NCBI GenBank assembly: GCA_025141015.1
Contig: CP081101.1
Span: 1-64,000 of the forward strand
Length of the DNA stretch: 64,000 bases
Direction: 5' to 3'
Origin: Rhodobacteraceae bacterium M382
Lineage (GTDB): Bacteria; Pseudomonadota; Alphaproteobacteria; Rhodobacterales; Rhodobacteraceae
In this document: positions 58,907-64,000 of the stretch, piece by piece
Position numbering within the stretch: position 1 is the stretch's first letter
Layout of the letters: every line of letters begins with the position of its first letter
The notes under the pieces: model-generated
Told to the model about the DNA's origin: nothing
Seen by the model: the letters and a program-made list of their open reading frames with translations, nothing else
The model's database searches: none
Position numbers and translations under genes: made by a program

Positions 58907-59569
58907 ATGCTGACAAGACGCCATTTCATCCAGTCCAGCGCTGCTTTGTTTGCAGCAACTGTTGCCAGTCCTGTTTTGGCCAGGACATCACCCACCGGTT
59001 CACAAAAAGCCGCTTGGGACGCTCAAATCACGCCCACTGGTTATGACGCGGCAACGTCGAACCCGTGGGGCGTGCACACCCGGTTTCTGCCTCAACGGGT
59101 GACTGCCAAAAACGGTTTGGTGCCAGGTGACATTCACGTGGATGCAGTCGCACGGTATCTGTATCACATCGAAGAAGGTGGAACCGCGATGCGCTATGGC
59201 GTCGCCATTGCACGGGGAAACCTGTACGAGCCGGGAACCTATGTCATCCGGCGCAAGGTTGAATGGCCGACGTGGACACCGACTGCATCAATGATCGAAC
59301 GCAACCCGGAATATGCAAAATACAAGGACGGCATGGCACCGGGACCCAACAATGCGCTTGGATCACGGGCGCTCTATCTCTTCGAAGGTAATCGGGATAC
59401 ATATCTGAGGATCCACGGCACGCCTCACCCGCAAAGCATTGGTGGTCGGGCCAGTTCCGGCTGCGTCCGGATGATCATGGCGCACATCAATGATCTTTAT
59501 CCGAACATCAAAATTGGTGCCACGGCGCATCTGTATTCAGCAGCGGACAGCGTTACAGCGCGTACATGA
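58907..59569 (+). CDS. Exported L,D-transpeptidase (YkuD family)
   Basis: 220 residues from ATG 58907 (a GTG at 58886 would add seven). The N-terminus TRRHFIQSSAALFAATVASPVLA is a twin-arginine-like or Sec signal. The YkuD domain carries RIHGTPHPQSIGGRASSGCVRM, with His170, Ser184 and the nucleophile Cys186 of the HGT...S-x-GC-x-R signature. These enzymes make 3-3 peptidoglycan crosslinks or attach proteins to the wall. It stands alone, convergent with a small lipoprotein gene. Confidence 0.9.
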   Translation: MLTRRHFIQSSAALFAATVASPVLARTSPTGSQKAAWDAQITPTGYDAATSNPWGVHTRFLPQRVTAKNGLVPGDIHVDAVARYLYHIEEGGTAMRYGVAIARGNLYEPGTYVIRRKVEWPTWTPTASMIERNPEYAKYKDGMAPGPNNALGSRALYLFEGNRDTYLRIHGTPHPQSIGGRASSGCVRMIMAHINDLYPNIKIGATAHLYSAADSVTART

Positions 59570-59625
59570 CGGAAAATTCGCTTCTTCACAGCCTGTCTTC
59601 AGCCCTGCCGAAGTCAGGGTCGAAA

Positions 59626-59898
59626 TCAGGATTGGGCGGCGAGACAGATTGGTCCGCCATTCGTCGCCCGCAACGGTAGCAAGGTTACCTCGACCGGTCC
59701 GCTGTGTTCATACCAATAACAGTTATCCTGTGGCAAAAGACGTGCGGTTGCCAGATCCTGTCCCGGCGCAGCCAATTCCACAACGGAATCCGGAAGGTTT
59801 CCGATTTTGGGTGCTGCGCCGCCTGTGCCCGACAATTGCTCGGAACATCCGGCCATGAGTGACAGGGCCGCGACAAGGGTCACAAGTTTTTTCTGCAT
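59626..59898 (-). CDS. Small outer-membrane-type lipoprotein
   Basis: 90 residues with a lipoprotein signal peptide (KKLVTLVAALSLMAGC; lipidated Cys18). The mature part ends VEVTLLPLRATNGGPICLAAQS, with a second cysteine (DNCYWYEHSG) that could form a disulfide with the C-terminal one. It is convergent with the L,D-transpeptidase gene. The function is unknown; many roseobacters carry similar short lipoproteins. Confidence 0.75.
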   Translation of the reverse strand: MQKKLVTLVAALSLMAGCSEQLSGTGGAAPKIGNLPDSVVELAAPGQDLATARLLPQDNCYWYEHSGPVEVTLLPLRATNGGPICLAAQS

Positions 59899-60111
59899 CT
59901 GGCCTATTCCGACTTATACTTTGATTCGATGCATCAAAGGTTGCATCAGCGTGGGTTGCCCGCAAGACGCAATGTCAGCGCGCCACGACAAAGTCAGTCG
60001 CCGGGCCGTCCGATGGCTGGTCAGGCGAACGCACTATCTAGAGCTTTGAACTGTGTGCCAACATGAGCCAGAACCGCCCGTGAGAAACTGCGTGATGGGT
60101 CGAAGTCTGGA

Positions 60112-61026
60112 TCAAAGGGATGCTTGTTTTTCCTCGCCGGCCTCCAACGCCCGCCAGATGCCTTCGATGCTCGCTCCCAAAGGGCGGGATGGTCGAAATG
60201 CACAGATGTCCAGATCCAACCCCCATTCAGGGGGGCCGATCGGCGACATCAAATGTGGATCAGCATCGCCCACTGCGCTCTGGGGGAGCCACCCAATTCC
60301 GTATCCGGCCGAAATCACTTCTTTCAGAACATCTGACATTTCGCATTGCACGACGACCTTGTGCGGAAGCGGGGTCTTGTTGCGCGCAACGACATGTTCG
60401 AACAACCGGGCGAAATAGGCCCTGTGTGAATAAGAAATCATTGGAAATGGGTTTCGGGGTGTGCCCGGAAAGTCCAGCTTGTTACGCTTGACCGGATCAA
60501 CGGTCGCATAGGGTTGGAACCGGTCCTTGCGCAGAACGAGACGTTCGTGTTGATCCAACGTGTCGTGCATAGGAATGGCAGGGCAATCGTGCGCGAACAG
60601 GATATCCGCATCCCCTGCCAGATAGCGCGCAACCACATCCAATGTGGTGCCGACGATTACCGAAAACGAACTGTTGTGCTTGCGTTCGATCACATTGAGC
60701 AGTGCCTTGAATTCAGATCGCGCAAGGACGTTGGGCATCGCGATACGCACTTGGGACATGACTTCGAACTGGCTGGTTCGGATCGACGCCCGCGCTTCGA
60801 ACAATCGATCAACCGCAATGCGGGCACTGTCGACAAATTGTTCGCCCGCATCGGTCAGGCGCACCGGAACCGCACCTTTGACGACCAGAGGCGTCCCCAA
60901 CCATTGTTCCAACGATTGGATTCGGCGCGAAAAAGCTGCCTGAGACACGTGCCGGAATTCGGCGGCCCGGGTGAAATTTCTGAGTTCCACAAGAGCCAGA
61001 AAATCCTCAAGCCACCGAACGTCCAT
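60112..61026 (-). CDS. LysR-family transcriptional regulator
   Basis: 304 residues from ATG 61026 (AAGGAC site; the longer frame upstream is not family-like). The helix-turn-helix is VRWLEDFLALVELRNFTRAAEFRHVSQAAFSRRIQSLEQWLG. The effector domain runs from about residue 90 (SQVRIAMPNVLARSEF). It begins 13 bases after the glutamate-dehydrogenase-family gene on the same strand, so it is probably cotranscribed and autoregulatory. Confidence 0.9.
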   Translation of the reverse strand: MDVRWLEDFLALVELRNFTRAAEFRHVSQAAFSRRIQSLEQWLGTPLVVKGAVPVRLTDAGEQFVDSARIAVDRLFEARASIRTSQFEVMSQVRIAMPNVLARSEFKALLNVIERKHNSSFSVIVGTTLDVVARYLAGDADILFAHDCPAIPMHDTLDQHERLVLRKDRFQPYATVDPVKRNKLDFPGTPRNPFPMISYSHRAYFARLFEHVVARNKTPLPHKVVVQCEMSDVLKEVISAGYGIGWLPQSAVGDADPHLMSPIGPPEWGLDLDICAFRPSRPLGASIEGIWRALEAGEEKQASL

Positions 61027-61039
61027 TGATATCGTGTCC

Positions 61040-62440
61040 TTACAAACCGATCGCCCGATAGTAATCTGCGATGCGGGCGATGGTAACCACGTAAGCCGCT
61101 GTTCGTAAAGTGACATCCGGCAAGGTTGTCTTGCGTTCCATGATATCGTCGAACGCTTGAACCATGATCTCTTCCAGACCCGAACGCACCACATCAATTT
61201 CCCGGGCATCGCGCGATATCTGGGTGCGTTGCGGCTCTTGTAGCGGGCGGCCCGCGATCTCTTCCAGCGCCGATACAACGGCCGTGCCTGCGCGAATGTT
61301 CTGGCGACGATCCATCAATCCAAAGGGCAAATGGGTAATGTTCTTGACCCATTCAAAGTAGCTGACCACAACCCCGCCGGCGTTGACGTAAAGATCCGGC
61401 AAAACAACGATGCCGCGCCGGTTCAGGCACTCTTCGGCGTCTGCCGTGATCGGGCCATTCGCAGCTTCGACGATCAGCGCATAATTCACATCCTCGCAAT
61501 TCTCCAGGGTGATGGCGTTCTCCTTGGCGGCTGGGATCAGGATATCGGCGGCCATATGGGTCAACCCGGCCTCGCTGGGCACGGTTTGCGCACCGGGGAA
61601 ATCCGACACCGAACCGGTTTCAGCGCGATAGGCGGCAACCGCTTCGACATCCAGACCTTCGGGATCAAAGATCGCCTTGTCATGTTCGACAATCCCGACG
61701 ATCCGACAGCCATCCTGTTCCAGGAATTTGGCCGCGTGATATCCCACGTTCCCAAAACCCTGCACAACAACCGTCAGCCCCTCGGCGGTTTTCTGGCCTG
61801 AAAGTGGGGCGGTGTCGGGGTGGGCCAGATAGGCGCGCAGGGCAAATTGCAGCCCCCGTCCCGTAGCTTCGACCCGGCCGGCGATCCCACCTCGGGCCAC
61901 AGGTTTGCCCGTAACACAGGCGTTCTGGTTCATGGCGTCAGACGATCCGATGCGACGGTATTCATCTGCCATCCACGCCATTTCCCGTTCGCCTGTTCCC
62001 ATATCAGGGGCAGGGACATTGCGGCCCGGATGGATCAGATCGCGCCGGGCCAGCTCCTGGGTAAAGCGGCGGGTGATTTTTTCCAGCTCATCTTCGGTCC
62101 ATGCGTTGGGATCAATTGCCAGCGCGCCTTTGGATCCGCCAAAGGGGACGTTCACCAGCGCACATTTCAGGCTCATAAGCGAGGCCAATGCTTCGACCTC
62201 GTCCTGATCGGAGTCAGGTGCATAACGGATCCCGCCCTTGACCGGTTCGATATGCTCACTGTGGACCGACCGCCAGCCCTGAAAACTGTGAATACGCCCG
62301 CGCAGCTTGACGCCGAAACGTACCGAATACGTCGAATTACATTGCGCGATCCGTTCTGCCAGACCTTCTGGCAATTCGAGATGTTCGGTCGCGGTTTCGA
62401 TGAAGTGCTGAACGCTGGTCAGAAAGTCTTGTTGGCTCAT
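61040..62440 (-). CDS. Glu/Leu/Phe/Val dehydrogenase (glutamate dehydrogenase family)
   Basis: A 466-residue amino-acid dehydrogenase. The substrate lobe has GGIRYAPDSDQDEVEALASLMSLKCALVNVPFGGSKGAL with the catalytic Lys, then APDMGTGEREMAWMADEYRR. The nucleotide lobe has VVVQGFGNVGYHAAKFLEQDGCRIVGI. It reversibly deaminates glutamate (or a related amino acid) to the 2-oxo acid with NAD(P). The length suits the small hexameric class. It would feed ammonia and 2-oxoglutarate metabolism downstream of amino-compound breakdown. Confidence 0.9.
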   Translation of the reverse strand: MSQQDFLTSVQHFIETATEHLELPEGLAERIAQCNSTYSVRFGVKLRGRIHSFQGWRSVHSEHIEPVKGGIRYAPDSDQDEVEALASLMSLKCALVNVPFGGSKGALAIDPNAWTEDELEKITRRFTQELARRDLIHPGRNVPAPDMGTGEREMAWMADEYRRIGSSDAMNQNACVTGKPVARGGIAGRVEATGRGLQFALRAYLAHPDTAPLSGQKTAEGLTVVVQGFGNVGYHAAKFLEQDGCRIVGIVEHDKAIFDPEGLDVEAVAAYRAETGSVSDFPGAQTVPSEAGLTHMAADILIPAAKENAITLENCEDVNYALIVEAANGPITADAEECLNRRGIVVLPDLYVNAGGVVVSYFEWVKNITHLPFGLMDRRQNIRAGTAVVSALEEIAGRPLQEPQRTQISRDAREIDVVRSGLEEIMVQAFDDIMERKTTLPDVTLRTAAYVVTIARIADYYRAIGL

Positions 62441-63018
62441 GGTCTTGTCCGATGTTTCCCCTGCCTCCTATCGCGAGGCCATGTCGCGACGGAAACGGCA
62501 AACCGAGCCGGAAGTCCAATGCAGTTATTGCATGGGCCATGCACAGCGCATGGCACACATATCAGAACTGGCAATCTCCGTCGGGTTGCAGCCGTATTGG
62601 CTGGGGACCACAGAGGTCGGATATGGCTACATCTGTATCAACGTCACCATTTTGTAAAAACGGACACCCGGCAATCAGCCAACGATCAGACTGCGGGGCG
62701 TGGGCTTCGCAATATTGATCCATGATTTGATCTCTGGGCGGTCGGCTCTGGGTAGGGTTTTGATCTGACCCTTGCCAATCCCAGGGGTCAATCAGCGGGG
62801 CGATGTGTTCAGGTGTTGCGGCGGGAAATGGTCTGCAAGATCAGCAGCGGATGTAGCTGGGGCCTTGTGCAGGAAATCGGAACCAGGACCAGGCAGCGGG
62901 AAGGTCGTGCAAGGGTTGGTCTGATGTTGGATACCACCGCTGGAATTCGAATAGTAATATTCAACGAAACCCAATGTACTCTGAACCGGGTCGCGCTTAC
63001 GCGCTCCGAATGCATGTT
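62441..63018. other. Intergenic region between IclR and glutamate-dehydrogenase-family genes
   Basis: About 580 bases. It should contain the promoter of the dehydrogenase/LysR operon. Only unsupported short ORFs were seen, and no repeat or RNA element was recognised. Confidence 0.4.
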
Positions 63019-63816
63019 TCACGTCGGGTCGGTGTGCAATTTGGCCATTTTGTGGGCTGCGGTTTTGAGCGGGCTGAGGAAGGCCTTGATGTCGTCCAGG
63101 GTGCGGCGCTGGACGGGGGCGTGGGCCGACAGGGTGGCCAGCAATCGGTTCTGACCGTCCAGGATCGGCACCGCGATTGCCGCCATGCCGTTCATGAATT
63201 CTTCATCGTCGGTGGAATAACCTTGGGCGCGGGTCCGTGCGAGTTCGTCGATCAGCGCGTCGGGGTCGGTGATGGTGCGACCGGTCTGACGTTCCAGTGG
63301 TCGGGCCGACAGCACGCCGCGCAGCGTGGCCGGGCGCAGGGTGGACAGGTACATCTTGCCGCTGGCGGTACAATGGAACGGCACCTGGGTGCCGATGGGC
63401 AACTGGATGCGCAGGGGCCATTTGGTTTCGACCCGGTCCAGATAGGTCATGCCTTCGCGGTCGGGCGTGGCCAGATTGCAGGTTTCGCCGATTTCCTCGG
63501 CGACGGCCTTGAGAATGGCGAGCCGTGCGGTGCGCAGATGTTCGGAGGACATCGTATGTACCGCGAGCGCCCGCAGCCGTGGCCCCGGCCCATAGGACCG
63601 CCCGTCCAGGTCGCGTTGCAGGAACCCTTCGGCCTCGGCGGTTTGCAGCAGCCGGTGGATGGTCGGCTTGGGCAATCCCATGGTGCCGATCAGCTGACCG
63701 GGTTTGACGGCGGTGCCCAGGCGGGCGACCTCTTCGAGGAGCAGCAGAAGACGCAGATTGGTGGGAATCTGCGCCTCTTTTTCAGGGGTCGCATTGTCCA
63801 GGGTCGGGTCGGGCAT
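63019..63816 (-). CDS. IclR-family transcriptional regulator
   Basis: A 265-residue IclR protein. The winged helix covers LLLLLEEVARLGTAVKPGQLIGTMGLPKPTIHRLLQTAEAEGFL. The effector domain shows GMTYLDRVETKWPLRIQLPIGTQVPFHCTASGKMYLS and the typical C-terminal AIAVPILDGQNRLLATLSAHAP. It begins 10 bases after the TRAP permease stop on the same strand, so it belongs to that operon and probably controls it. Confidence 0.92.
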   Translation of the reverse strand: MPDPTLDNATPEKEAQIPTNLRLLLLLEEVARLGTAVKPGQLIGTMGLPKPTIHRLLQTAEAEGFLQRDLDGRSYGPGPRLRALAVHTMSSEHLRTARLAILKAVAEEIGETCNLATPDREGMTYLDRVETKWPLRIQLPIGTQVPFHCTASGKMYLSTLRPATLRGVLSARPLERQTGRTITDPDALIDELARTRAQGYSTDDEEFMNGMAAIAVPILDGQNRLLATLSAHAPVQRRTLDDIKAFLSPLKTAAHKMAKLHTDPT

Positions 63817-63826
63817 CGCATCACGT

Positions 63827-64000
63827 TCATCTGTTGGGCAACAGGATCAACGCGAGCTCCGGCACCAGCGATACCAGCACCCAAACGCCGATCAAGGCTG
63901 CAAGGTAGGGCACTGTATAGCGCAGCAGACGGAAGTAGGGAACGCCCGTCACACCCGATGCGACATAGAGGTTGAGACCATAGGGCGGCGTGATGAAGCC
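63827..64000 (-). CDS. TRAP transporter large permease (DctM-like), C-terminal fragment cut by the window edge
   Basis: The last 57 residues, read from the window edge, begin GFITPPYGLNLYVASGVTGV and end LVPELALILLPNR. This is the standard C-terminus of the DctM/SiaQM large permease, which imports organic acids or related solutes with a sodium gradient and an extracytoplasmic binding protein. The rest of the gene and its partners lie beyond the right edge. The IclR gene follows directly. Confidence 0.88.
   Translation of the reverse strand, partial: GFITPPYGLNLYVASGVTGVPYFRLLRYTVPYLAALIGVWVLVSLVPELALILLPNR

Overview
The window reads as part of an extrachromosomal replicon (large plasmid or chromid) of an alphaproteobacterium of the Roseobacter group (Rhodobacterales). 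A complete repABC replication and partition operon lies at 6.7-10.2 kb on the minus strand. Around it is dense catabolic and transport cargo typical of marine roseobacters: an HpbD-type betaine epimerase, an MttB-family methyltransferase, a dimethylglycine-dehydrogenase-like flavoprotein, BCCT and TRAP carriers, several ABC uptake systems and many LysR regulators. Base composition looks moderately G+C rich. No tRNA, rRNA, CRISPR array or intact insertion sequence was recognised.

Layout. (1) 0.1-6.6 kb, plus strand: a betaine-type cluster with a frameshifted mttB-like gene, hpbD, two SDR dehydrogenases, a DoeA-like M24 hydrolase and an EamA exporter. The exporter is preceded by a short leader ORF inside a perfect inverted repeat. 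(2) 6.7-10.4 kb, minus strand: repA-repB-repC, an antisense ctRNA between repB and repC, and a palindrome plus DnaA-type boxes upstream of repA. (3) 10.5-19.7 kb: a D-cysteine-desulfhydrase-family enzyme, a tyrosine-recombinase-like gene that seems to lack its catalytic tyrosine, a LysR gene divergent from an agmatinase-family ureohydrolase, and a DeoR gene divergent from a dimethylglycine-dehydrogenase-like enzyme and a choline-kinase-like phosphotransferase. (4) 20.0-33.5 kb: a nine-gene minus-strand run (azoreductase, two SnoaL-like proteins, amidase, polysaccharide/allantoin-type deacetylase, aminohydrolase, DUF1989, ADP-ribosylglycohydrolase, SDR, VOC protein) divergent from a five-gene branched-chain-type ABC importer. 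Together they look like uptake and breakdown of an unidentified nitrogen-rich compound.

(5) 33.5-50.3 kb: an HxlR/cupin pair, an amidase, a ribose-type ABC system and a spermidine/putrescine-type ABC system. Interleaved with them are two paralogous small exported alpha/beta-barrel-like proteins, two exported cupins, two SGNH hydrolases, an exported CPPC thioredoxin-fold protein and three LysR regulators. The repeated pattern suggests two related uptake/processing modules. (6) 50.3-56.1 kb, minus strand: a large RTX calcium-binding repeat protein behind a radical SAM protein of unusual layout (low G+C, with an 11-C tract upstream), then a nadE-like gene. (7) 56.8-64.0 kb: a BCCT carrier translationally coupled to a 30-residue membrane peptide, an L,D-transpeptidase, a small lipoprotein, a glutamate-dehydrogenase-family gene followed by LysR, an IclR regulator, and the 3' end of a TRAP large permease running off the window.

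The best candidates for undescribed biology are the radical SAM/RTX pair, the coupled 30-aa peptide, the leader ORF/inverted repeat before the exporter, the twin exported-protein modules, and the nitrogen-compound catabolic cluster. All functions here are inferred from reading the sequence; no searches were run.
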